A stretch of 19,721 nucleotides of DNA, taken from contig VGOF01000004.1 in NCBI GenBank assembly GCA_016875975.1, forward strand, positions 1 through 19,721. Direction: 5' to 3'. Source of the stretch: Chloroflexota bacterium. GTDB taxonomy: Bacteria; Chloroflexota; Dehalococcoidia; GIF9; UBA5629. The notes beneath the pieces are model-generated. The model was given only the letters and a program-made list of their open reading frames with translations. It was not told the origin of the DNA and made no database searches. The translations under genes were made by a program, and so were the position numbers. Below are positions 1 to 5,554 of the stretch, piece by piece (the first letter of the stretch is position 1; the number at the start of each line of letters is the position of its first letter).

Positions 1-75
1 GAGGCGGAGCTCCGCAAGGGAGAGAGATGGACAGAACGGAACAAAGGGAAAGCAGGGGGGGGAGAACCGAGGGCT
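1..75. repeat. Left arm of a 75-bp inverted repeat
   Basis: This segment is the reverse complement of 5407-5482 apart from one single-base indel: the left arm reads GGGAGAGAGATGG where the right arm's complement reads GGGAGAAGAGATGG. The match includes an 8-G run and the palindrome GCGGAGCTCCGC. The arm starts at the first base of the window, so it may extend further left. It overlaps the start of the first reading frame (ATG at 27). Possible meanings are an inversion or insertion boundary, or an assembly break inside a repeat. Confidence 0.9.
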
Positions 76-362
76 TGCCACTCCAAGCCTATGCTGCCGG
101 TTTTGTTAGTGACCCATCCACATGGTTGCTTCCACACCACACTAACGAGGTTAAGAAGGCAGTTAGAGGGAAGATAGGTATGGAGAGAACCGTGGACTGG
201 ACTTTGGTCGAAGTCGCAGTCCAGGCTATCAGCAGACAGGGCTATAACGGCGTTAGAGTACAGGCTAATGAAAACGCCATACTGGACGCCGCCAAACACC
301 TGGCCAGGCACTACCACAAGGCCGGGAAACCTTTGCCCAACACCCTTGCCATTTTATGCTGA
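27..362 (+). CDS. C-terminal piece of a phage capsid/prohead-protease-type protein
   Basis: The product is 111 aa from ATG 27, but the frame is open to the left edge, so the gene may start outside the window. AAGGGAG at 16-22 could act as a ribosome site for ATG 27. The motif DPSTWLLPHH near residue 30, then a W..V..AV..I...G..G segment and ending HLARHYHKAGKPLP, resembles the C-terminal tail module seen on phage prohead protease or scaffold-type proteins (from memory of the family, not searched). No catalytic part is visible. The first 16 codons lie inside the inverted-repeat arm, so the N-terminus may be a rearrangement product. An alternative start is ATG 180, giving a 60-aa peptide. Confidence 0.5.
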   Translation: MDRTEQRESRGGRTEGLPLQAYAAGFVSDPSTWLLPHHTNEVKKAVRGKIGMERTVDWTLVEVAVQAISRQGYNGVRVQANENAILDAAKHLARHYHKAGKPLPNTLAILC

Positions 363-402
363 TGTGCTGAAAATCTACGTTCATGTGCTGAAAAGCTAAT
401 AT

Positions 403-461
403 ATGATGATGATGTATATATACTACTCTACTCTATTCTTTTGTTTAACCATCATCATCAT
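403..461. repeat. 12-bp inverted repeat ATGATGATGATG / CATCATCATCAT
   Basis: Positions 403-414 and 450-461 are perfect reverse complements separated by 35 AT-rich bases. They could fold as a cruciform or an RNA hairpin. Both arms are simple trinucleotide repeats, so chance cannot be excluded. Confidence 0.55.
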
Positions 462-619
462 GGGGAGAGATAGCATTGTTAAGGAAAGAGAGGGAAAAAG
501 GCTTGTGCTGAAATGTGTCGAAGTGTCTCAGGGGCCAGTTGTCGTTAATCGTAGAGCCTCGATTTCCAGGAAGTTTGACATAATCATGCGGTTTTTGAGG
601 CTAAAACTACCCCGAAGCC

Positions 620-643
620 CTGTAATGCCCTGCAAGGCGGTTG
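620..643. repeat. Left arm of a 24-bp long-range inverted repeat
   Basis: The arm begins CTGTAATGCCC and pairs with 1052-1075. Of 24 positions, 22 are Watson-Crick pairs, one is a G-U wobble and one is a mismatch. Pairing stops sharply on both sides, which gives a defined 456-bp unit (620-1075). No clear target-site duplication is visible next to it. Confidence 0.85.
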
Positions 644-669
644 ACATATTTTGGTCGCTTGCCTATGGT
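641..669 (+). promoter_or_regulatory. Possible sigma-70 promoter
   Basis: TTGACA (641-646), a 17-base spacer and TATGGT (664-669). The -35 hexamer is consensus and the -10 matches at four of six positions. Transcription would start near 676, just before the hairpin at 683-708. That would leave the left arm of the long inverted repeat outside the transcript, so a start further upstream is needed if the arms close an RNA. Confidence 0.35.
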
Positions 670-1051
670 CTTTTTCTTTCACCTTGCCTGCTGGTATTGC
701 AGAGCAAGATGTATCTGCGGTATGCTTTCAGCACCGCCAGCACTTGCACCGCTGGCTTATCCTCGCCATCTTATTCTGCGGCCATACCAGCCCACCTGCA
801 CGCATCGCTTCGCCGGCGAGCCCCCATTAGGCGGCTGATAACCGCTTTTTGGCGCTTTTACACCGAGTGTAAACGCCATCACGGGAAAGCTATATCTCTT
901 GTTGCACTTTGTTGGAAACGATTTGTTGTCGCCTTGCGGCGTTACCAGGTCGCCGTATTCCAAGTCGTTCACAGCAGATATTTACCAGCCTTGCTTTCAG
1001 CACTCCACACCAACGGCAAGGTAAAAGAAAAAGCCCTGGCAAGTTTGCCGC

Positions 1052-1075
1052 CAGCCGCCTTGCCGGGCATTACAG
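1052..1075. repeat. Right arm of the 24-bp long-range inverted repeat
   Basis: It ends CCGGGCATTACAG and is the complement of 620-643. The inner part, CCTTGCCG at 1058-1065, can also pair locally with 1014-1021, so two mutually exclusive folds exist. Confidence 0.85.
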
Positions 1076-1145
1076 CCCCCCCTATATGTTGCGGTATGAC
1101 GAGCTGATAAAGCACAGGATATTGATTTTGAAAGGAGAGAAGAAA

Positions 1146-1865
1146 ATGGAACAGACACAGAACAGCATCACCCTCGACGGTAAGAAGAAGTTCATCGTTA
1201 CCATCACCAGTATCACAGCATCGCTCATCGGTCTATTCTTGACCCCGGAAAGCGCCGATGTAGCCGTCCAGGTTGTCATGGTCGCAGGCCCTTTGGTGTT
1301 AGGTCTGCTCTATGATTGGATGCAGTCAAGAATAGACGTTAAGAAGAAAGAGGTCGAGCTAAAGCGTGAAGAACGCTTCATGGTTGAGGCGCAGGCAGCA
1401 CAGTCACCAGCGCTTAACGGCAGCAGCCAGACACCACATACCGTGCAGGTTGTCGCAGCAGCACCATTCGACGTCCAGAGTTTCCACGATAAGGTCATCG
1501 AGGAAGTCGGCCAGAAGTACACCGAGGAGAACCCATCTACCATATTTTATTTGGCCCGGGATAAGGGCATGGTGGCGCCGTGTAGCGATATCGCCCAGGC
1601 ACAGGATTATTGGGATTATCTAGTGGTCCTGGCAAAACAGGCTAATGACTGGCTAGAGGAGATGACCAGGAAAGAGGGGCCTTGCTCTAAGCAGTCCCCG
1701 GCGTTTTACGCTATCAACCGGGAGTATAACCGAACCGTGAACAAGCGTAATTGCCTCGATGGTGTTGCAGCCCAGGGTATCAACTGGAAACTTAAACTCG
1801 ATTCCAGCCACCACACGCTTTACTTTCTAGGCGAACTCTCAGGAGAATTGTTGAAGTACCGATGA
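1146..1865 (+). CDS. Phage-type membrane protein with coiled coil (possible holin-like)
   Basis: The product is 239 aa. ATG 1146 follows AAAGGAGAG with good spacing; a longer frame from 909 is rejected because its extra part runs through the hairpin region. Two hydrophobic segments (about residues 15-33 and 38-57) are followed by a charged heptad-like stretch (about 62-80, rich in K, E and R). An Ala/Gln/Pro/Ser linker and a soluble C-terminal domain of about 140 aa come next. I do not recognise the C-terminal domain. The position between phage structural genes and the short membrane peptide overlapping it (1862) would fit a lysis or membrane-anchoring role, but that is inference. No signal peptidase site is evident. 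Confidence 0.6.
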   Translation: MEQTQNSITLDGKKKFIVTITSITASLIGLFLTPESADVAVQVVMVAGPLVLGLLYDWMQSRIDVKKKEVELKREERFMVEAQAAQSPALNGSSQTPHTVQVVAAAPFDVQSFHDKVIEEVGQKYTEENPSTIFYLARDKGMVAPCSDIAQAQDYWDYLVVLAKQANDWLEEMTRKEGPCSKQSPAFYAINREYNRTVNKRNCLDGVAAQGINWKLKLDSSHHTLYFLGELSGELLKYR

Positions 1866-1954
1866 GTGTAGTCGAGATATTTCAACTGTTTGTAGCAGTC
1901 CTTATCGTGGCGCTTTGCGCCGCGTTGTTGATATTGCTGTATAGGAAGGAGTAA
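1862..1954 (+). CDS. 30-aa single-span membrane peptide
   Basis: The frame starts MSVVEIFQLF and ends LYRKE. It has one hydrophobic span of about 20 residues and a positively charged end. Its ATG (1862) overlaps the TGA stop of the upstream gene (1863-1865) in the ATGA arrangement typical of translational coupling. Function is unknown. Small one-span peptides beside holin-like genes are common in phages. The frame is short, so the overlap and the coherent hydrophobic pattern are the only support. Confidence 0.5.
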   Translation: MSVVEIFQLFVAVLIVALCAALLILLYRKE

Positions 1955-2038
1955 GTGAGACAAGTCTCAATCAGTCTCAATCAGTCTCAATTCAGTCTCA
2001 ATCAGTCTCAATCAGTCTCAATCAGTCTCACAATGTAG
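1955..2038 (+). CDS. Possible leader peptide translated through the 10-bp repeats
   Basis: A GTG at 1955 lies just 3' of GGAAGGAG (1944-1951). It opens a 27-codon frame running through the whole repeat array, giving a Ser/Gln/Asn/Val-rich peptide, and stops with TAG (2036-2038) two bases before ATG 2041. The spacing from the purine-rich site is short, and no homology can be assessed. Its value is as a candidate coupling device for the next gene, which lacks its own ribosome site. Confidence 0.25.
   Translation: MRQVSISLNQSQFSLNQSQSVSISLTM
1963..2030 (+). repeat. Seven tandem 10-bp repeats (AGTCTCAATC)
   Basis: AGTCTCA begins at 1963, 1973, 1983, 1994, 2004, 2014 and 2024. The period is 10 bp, with a single extra T between the third and fourth units. 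The array fills the space between the 30-aa peptide gene and the tail-tip gene. A unit of 10 is not a multiple of three, so unit gain or loss changes the frame between the upstream GTG and the downstream gene. Confidence 0.95.
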
Positions 2039-2040
2039 CC

Positions 2041-3045
2041 ATGCGCACTTTATCAACCGCCCTCGAAACAGAGCAGAACAAGGCCACCAGGAAGCCCCTT
2101 GTTAAGCTGGAAGTCCAGGCCTACGGACACCCCGCACAGTCCGCAGCTGTCCAGTGGACGGCGTTCTCCTGGCAGCGGCTATACCAGGGAAGCGAGACGA
2201 AGCATAACCACGATTGCTGCATCTCAGGCGATGGCTCGCTTCACCGTATCAGGCTTCATGGTACCACCATCTATTATAGCCGCGTGACCAGCCCCGGTCC
2301 CAGCAGTACCTTTAGCTCATGGACGAATATGGGAACTACCATAGCCGGTTCACACCTGGCCATCGGCGCTAATGGTTCAACCGTTATCATGGTGTCAATG
2401 GGCGCTAGTAATCTATTCCGCAGGGAAAGCTCAGATAATGGCGCTACGTGGGGCAGTTGGGTGAATATGTCAAACGCACGGCCTTGCGAGAATGGCGCCG
2501 CCATCTGTTTTAAGCCGAACGGCGATTGTATCATTGTCCACGCTTCCGATGTTAATGACCCCACTTCGCTATATCTTCAAAAGAGGACCTCGGGGAGCTG
2601 GAGCTCAGGACTGGGGCAGCGGTCAGGGGAATGGGATATCTACGGACTGGCAGCCTATTATGACGGCGATTGGAATATCGCTGCCCTGGTCCTCGAGGGT
2701 AACTATCTTGTTGCTTATCGTATGGTTTACGGTGACGGTTACCGCCAGACGGCCGGTACATGGGCAGCAGACCAGAAGATAGCACTGGGCAGGGCATATA
2801 TCGACACCGCAGCTATGCTCGCCATGCGCCAGTTTCAGAGGCAGCCTGGCTTTGCCAGGTTCTATGACGAGGAAGGTCAGCTCCACTTTGTGAAGTACAC
2901 CAATCCGAAGCCCCCCCCTACGTGGTGGGAGAAGCAGCAAGCCGTTCTACAAGCCCTGGCAGGCGAGGATTCGGCCCTGGCAGGCATTTCACTGGTAAAA
3001 CCATCTCTACTTACCCCGCATTGCTATGCACAAGCCGAAGTTTAG
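2041..3045 (+). CDS. Phage tail-tip protein, beta-propeller part (frame interrupted)
   Basis: The product is 334 aa. After a short N-terminal segment (TRKPLVKLEVQAYG near residue 18), residues of about 60-280 show repeated beta-propeller-like blades with aromatic motifs such as GTTIYYSRV, SDNGATWGSW and DGDWNIAAL, resembling Asp-box/BNR repeats. This suits a host-surface-contacting tail protein. No Shine-Dalgarno sequence precedes ATG 2041; the 10-bp repeat array does. The frame stops at 3045 and what looks like the last blade continues in another frame (3054-3854). A C8 tract at 2911-2918 is the simplest slip point: one extra C would join 2041-3854 into a single frame of about 604 aa. It may be a real split gene, a programmed or phase-variable frameshift, or a sequencing error. 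Confidence 0.6.
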   Translation: MRTLSTALETEQNKATRKPLVKLEVQAYGHPAQSAAVQWTAFSWQRLYQGSETKHNHDCCISGDGSLHRIRLHGTTIYYSRVTSPGPSSTFSSWTNMGTTIAGSHLAIGANGSTVIMVSMGASNLFRRESSDNGATWGSWVNMSNARPCENGAAICFKPNGDCIIVHASDVNDPTSLYLQKRTSGSWSSGLGQRSGEWDIYGLAAYYDGDWNIAALVLEGNYLVAYRMVYGDGYRQTAGTWAADQKIALGRAYIDTAAMLAMRQFQRQPGFARFYDEEGQLHFVKYTNPKPPPTWWEKQQAVLQALAGEDSALAGISLVKPSLLTPHCYAQAEV

Positions 3046-3053
3046 CCCCATGG

Positions 3054-3854
3054 ATGTTTCGCCTAAAGCCAGGCTCAGACTACTTTGACGCGTTTTGGAA
3101 TAGAGCTATGCACCTGGAAACCAACGCCCCCCATGGTCTGGCCCTGTCAGCAGACAGTAGCTACCTTTGGGCAACCCAGGCTAATGAGGTCTGGCGCTCA
3201 GAGCTTCCCTCGTTTTGGGCAGCACCAAGCGCCGGCACAGGCGCAGGTAGTAAGTACACAGTCCCAGCCCACAGGATCCTCGCGGTCAGGGAGAATGTCC
3301 GCCCCCATGCGGAGTCTAATTTGCATATCACCCTGGATAATTCAAAGGGCATCTTTAATTCCCCCGGTTCAGGGGATATCGCCTTGATTAAGCGAGGCGC
3401 CAGGGTGAATCTGCATATAGGCTATGCTACCCCATCAGGTGACCAGTATTCCGAGGCAGGCAGGTATTTTATCGAATCCTACGCCTGGAATAGAAGCCCA
3501 GGCAGAGCGGTCTTCCAGTTGCATTGTGTTGACGCATGGGGCTTGTTGGAACGCTACGCTTTCAATAAGCCTATCGAGTGGAACTTGAGCTCAGATACTT
3601 ATACGGTCTACCAGCTTATCGAGCTGGTCATGTCAGCCATCGGCGGAACTTTGGACTATAAGTCCCGGAGTAGTTTAATCACTACGCTTTACCCGAAGCT
3701 GGAAGTGCACGCCGGGGAATCAGCGTCTAGCGTGTTGCGCCGATTGCTTGACTTGGTGGAAGATGTTATCTTCTTTTTCGGACTGGACGCCTATATTGTC
3801 CACCCCCAGGCGACAGATTCGCCGGGTTATTTTTATAAGGGGCAGTTGCCCTAA
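3054..3854 (+). CDS. Phage tail hub-like protein, N-terminal half
   Basis: The product is 266 aa from ATG 3054. The frame is open back to the C8 tract, with an alternative GTG at 2922; neither start has a clear ribosome site. The first part (APHGLALSADSSYLWAT) looks like the final propeller blade of the upstream gene. The rest, from about YTVPAHRILAVREN, resembles the first half of phage baseplate/tail hub proteins: a V.ITLDN..GIFN strand, then a GARVNLHIGY segment and an aromatic-rich DAWGLLERY segment. The expected continuation beginning with HPI is absent here. Such a segment occurs at the end of the 368-aa protein at 4302-5408, which suggests that the hub was split by an inserted cassette. 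The stop lies 11 bases before the next start. Confidence 0.55.
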   Translation: MFRLKPGSDYFDAFWNRAMHLETNAPHGLALSADSSYLWATQANEVWRSELPSFWAAPSAGTGAGSKYTVPAHRILAVRENVRPHAESNLHITLDNSKGIFNSPGSGDIALIKRGARVNLHIGYATPSGDQYSEAGRYFIESYAWNRSPGRAVFQLHCVDAWGLLERYAFNKPIEWNLSSDTYTVYQLIELVMSAIGGTLDYKSRSSLITTLYPKLEVHAGESASSVLRRLLDLVEDVIFFFGLDAYIVHPQATDSPGYFYKGQLP

Positions 3855-3865
3855 AGGAGAAGAAA

Positions 3866-4267
3866 ATGGCAAACAAACTTTACCCCAAAGGCAGAGAGGC
3901 TTTCCTCGCCGGAGACCTTGATTGGGACGCCAACAATATCAAGGTGGTATTGGTGGACGCAACTTACACATATAGCGATTCGCACCAGTACCTTTCCAGC
4001 ATCGACGCGGGAGACCGCGTGGCCACCAGCGGAAACTTGGCCAGTAAGACGGTGACTGATGGTGTAGCCGACGCCGCCGATGTGACCTTCAGCGCAGTCT
4101 CAGGTAACCAGGTGACGCAGTTTGTTATCTACCAGGATACAGGCAACGCCGCCACTTCCAGGCTTATCGCTCACATCGACACGGCGTCAGGTTTACCGCT
4201 TACTCCAAACGGCGGAGATATTACCATCACCTGGGATAACGGCGCCAGCAAGATATTCAAGCTGTAA
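3866..4267 (+). CDS. Phage structural protein (133 aa, tail/decoration type)
   Basis: The product is 133 aa with a clean start: AAAGGAG lies six bases before ATG 3866. It begins MANKLYPKGREAFLAGDLDW and ends WDNGASKIFKL, with FSAVSGNQVTQFVIYQDTG and LPLTPNGGDITITW between. This all-beta pattern matches a small protein commonly found among phage structural genes (recognised from memory, exact role unproven). Length is typical of that family and the protein looks intact. It sits between the two hub halves. Confidence 0.7.
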   Translation: MANKLYPKGREAFLAGDLDWDANNIKVVLVDATYTYSDSHQYLSSIDAGDRVATSGNLASKTVTDGVADAADVTFSAVSGNQVTQFVIYQDTGNAATSRLIAHIDTASGLPLTPNGGDITITWDNGASKIFKL

Positions 4268-4301
4268 TCACCGTAAAGGGTGAGGCTGAAAAAGAGGTAT
4301 C

Positions 4302-5408
4302 ATGGCAGCTAAGTTAATCGGCGCGGATGACGCTACCATTGTCCAGGCAGCCAGCGCTAACTACGTCTGTAATGGCAGATTTCAGGCCGAGGCTTCAGGC
4401 AATATGACCGAGTTTCGCTTGAAGTGTAGCGCCTCTGGTAACGTAAAGGTCGCTATCTATAGCGACGCAGGTTCTAAGCTAAACGCTGTTGATACCAGTA
4501 CCGCAGTCGTCGAAGGCTGGAATACCATCCCTTTCCCATCAACTAGCCTTACCAGCGGAACATACTACAAGCTCGCTTTCAATTCAAGCACCGATTGTGT
4601 CGGAGCGCTAGGTACTGGCACAGGCACCAGCGGCTATGAGGCGCTGGACTTCTCCAACAATATGCCAGACACCATAACCGGAAGCGGTTGGACCAGAAAG
4701 CTGCTGATTGCAGGTTGGGCCCAGAATCTAGCCCCATCAGGCATCGCCAGCGCCGAGGCCATCGGCAGCCATACCCTTACTTTGCTGTTGCAATTCTTGA
4801 CCCCCACAGGTATCGATTCCGCGGAAACATTCGGCAGCCATACCCTTACTTTGCTGTTGCAATTCTTGACCCCCACAGGTATCGATTCCGCGGAAGCCAT
4901 CGGCAGCCACGCCATATCAACAACCGGCAGCCTGGCCCCCATCGGTATCGCTTCTCTTGAATCGTTTGGCGCTCCAACCGTAGTCCGCTTTACCTACCAC
5001 CCCATTGTCGCCGCCATCTTTGCGGCAACTTCACCCGATACAAATAGATTCTATGTCGTCGCCAGGGATAGCTACGGAAACCCCGTCTATGGTTCGGCTA
5101 TCAATAGCGCGGAAGTTGCACTGCTAGGCGAGCGCCTCGACTTCCAGGTGGAGCTTTCAGTCCCCACTACAGACCTGGCCGGCAGCGTGGCAGCCGCTAT
5201 GATAGCGAAACGCCGGCTCGATAATAGCGAGGCGCAGATCGTCATTACTCCACATTGTGGGGTAGAGTTGTGGGATGTTGTCCAGGTCACGGATACCCCC
5301 ACAGCCCAGGCTTCCGCTATCTACCGAGTATCCGCTATCCGCTTCGAGTACCTGGCAGCAGCTAGGAAACCCAGGCTTACCCATACCTTGACCCTATCCA
5401 CCCGATAG
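4302..5408 (+). CDS. Chimeric phage tail protein: beta module, short repeats, hub C-terminus
   Basis: The product is 368 aa. ATG 4302 follows AAGAGG. Residues 4-139 form a beta-sandwich-like module (starts KLIGADDATI, contains GNVKVAIY, GWNTI, LTSGTYY). The same module occurs twice in the secreted peptidase on the opposite strand (5555-8128). Residues of about 143-225 are four repeats of 22-23 aa with the pattern P.GI.S.E.FGSHTL. Residues 230-368 (starting RFTYHPIVAAIF) contain NRFYVVARD, VALLGERLDFQVEL and HCGVELWDVVQVTD, and look like the C-terminal half of a phage hub protein whose N-terminal half is at 3054-3854. The stop codon lies at the edge of the inverted-repeat arm. This is probably the last gene of the phage transcript. 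Confidence 0.6.
   Translation: MAAKLIGADDATIVQAASANYVCNGRFQAEASGNMTEFRLKCSASGNVKVAIYSDAGSKLNAVDTSTAVVEGWNTIPFPSTSLTSGTYYKLAFNSSTDCVGALGTGTGTSGYEALDFSNNMPDTITGSGWTRKLLIAGWAQNLAPSGIASAEAIGSHTLTLLLQFLTPTGIDSAETFGSHTLTLLLQFLTPTGIDSAEAIGSHAISTTGSLAPIGIASLESFGAPTVVRFTYHPIVAAIFAATSPDTNRFYVVARDSYGNPVYGSAINSAEVALLGERLDFQVELSVPTTDLAGSVAAAMIAKRRLDNSEAQIVITPHCGVELWDVVQVTDTPTAQASAIYRVSAIRFEYLAAARKPRLTHTLTLSTR
4762..4909 (+). repeat. 69-bp tandem repeat within the 368-aa gene
   Basis: Two nearly identical 69-bp units start at 4762 (TCGGCAGCC) and 4831, with the start of a third at 4900. Each encodes 23 residues (GSHTLTLLLQFLTPTGIDSA plus AE and two variable positions). The near-identity of the DNA points to recent duplication or slippage. 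Two weaker units at protein level flank it. Confidence 0.85.
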
Positions 5409-5482
5409 CCCTCGGTTCTCCCCCCCCTGCTTTCCCTTTGTTCCGTTCTGTCCATCTCTTCTCCCTTGCGGAGCTCCGCCTC
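5407..5482. repeat. Right arm of the 75-bp inverted repeat
   Basis: This is the reverse complement of 1-75 with one extra base. It begins at the stop codon of the 368-aa gene and ends inside the palindromic terminator region. The left arm overlaps a coding start, so the right arm carries the antisense of that start. Confidence 0.9.
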
Positions 5483-5514
5483 ACGCATCTGGCGGAGCTC
5501 CGCCGTTTTTTTTT
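5468..5514 (+). terminator. Rho-independent terminator closing the phage-like region
   Basis: GCGGAGCTCCGCC (5468-5480) and GGCGGAGCTCCGC (5491-5503) are perfect complements around a 10-base loop. The second copy is also self-complementary (GGCGGAGCTCCGCC, 5491-5504). It is followed by G and nine T (5506-5514). The orientation ends transcripts coming from 4302-5408. No T-run exists in the other direction, so it should not terminate the peptidase mRNA. Confidence 0.85.
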
Positions 5515-5554
5515 ACTGGAAACGCCTCATCCCTGCAAATCCCCCCCTAACAGC

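Larger units (their letters stand above)
620..1075 (+). ncRNA. Candidate large structured RNA or MITE-like element
   Basis: Between the 24-bp arms lie several hairpins. CTTGCCTGC (683-691) pairs with GCAGaGCAAG (699-708). GCGGT/ACCGC (717-721/733-737) and GCCAGC/GCTGGC (736-741/751-756) overlap and so are alternatives. GGCGcTTTtACAC/GTGTAAACGCC (851-877) is a stem with two bulges and a 3-base loop. CGGCG/CGCCG (937-941/951-955) is also present. CGGCAAGG/CCTTGCCG (1014-1021/1058-1065) would compete with the right closing arm. The unit lies between phage structural genes. Phage-borne giant RNAs such as GOLLD and ROOL are comparable in size and setting, but I cannot match this to either. The alternative is a small inverted-repeat transposon derivative, although no TSD is seen. 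Confidence 0.4.
363..1145. other. 783-base gap without a convincing gene; rich in repeats and hairpins
   Basis: No reading frame here has protein-like composition. The gap holds three copies of TGTGCTGAAA (363, 384, 504) and a 12-bp ATGATGATGATG/CATCATCATCAT inverted repeat (403-414/450-461). It also holds a 24-bp inverted repeat enclosing 620-1075, a run of short strong hairpins inside it, and a possible promoter at 641-669. A large structured RNA or a MITE-like insertion fits better than a coding gene. Confidence 0.6.

Noticed and set aside
403..1107. Open frame of 234 codons
   Set aside because: Composition is not protein-like (starts MMMMYIYY, then Cys/Arg/Ser-rich mixed sequence), it has no ribosome site, and it runs through the hairpin-rich unit and its inverted-repeat arms.
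909..1145. N-terminal extension of the membrane protein at 1146
   Set aside because: The extension is low-quality sequence over the right inverted-repeat arm; ATG 1146 has a proper AAAGGAG site.
1963..2030. CRISPR array
   Set aside because: The unit is 10 bp with no unique spacers between copies; it is a simple tandem repeat.
4634..4960. Repeat-containing frames on both strands inside the chimeric phage gene
   Set aside because: Their repeats are the 69-bp tandem units read in other frames; the 368-aa frame has coherent domains.
5468..5503. CRISPR-like or site-specific recombination repeats
   Set aside because: The two palindromic copies are followed by nine T and form a standard intrinsic terminator.
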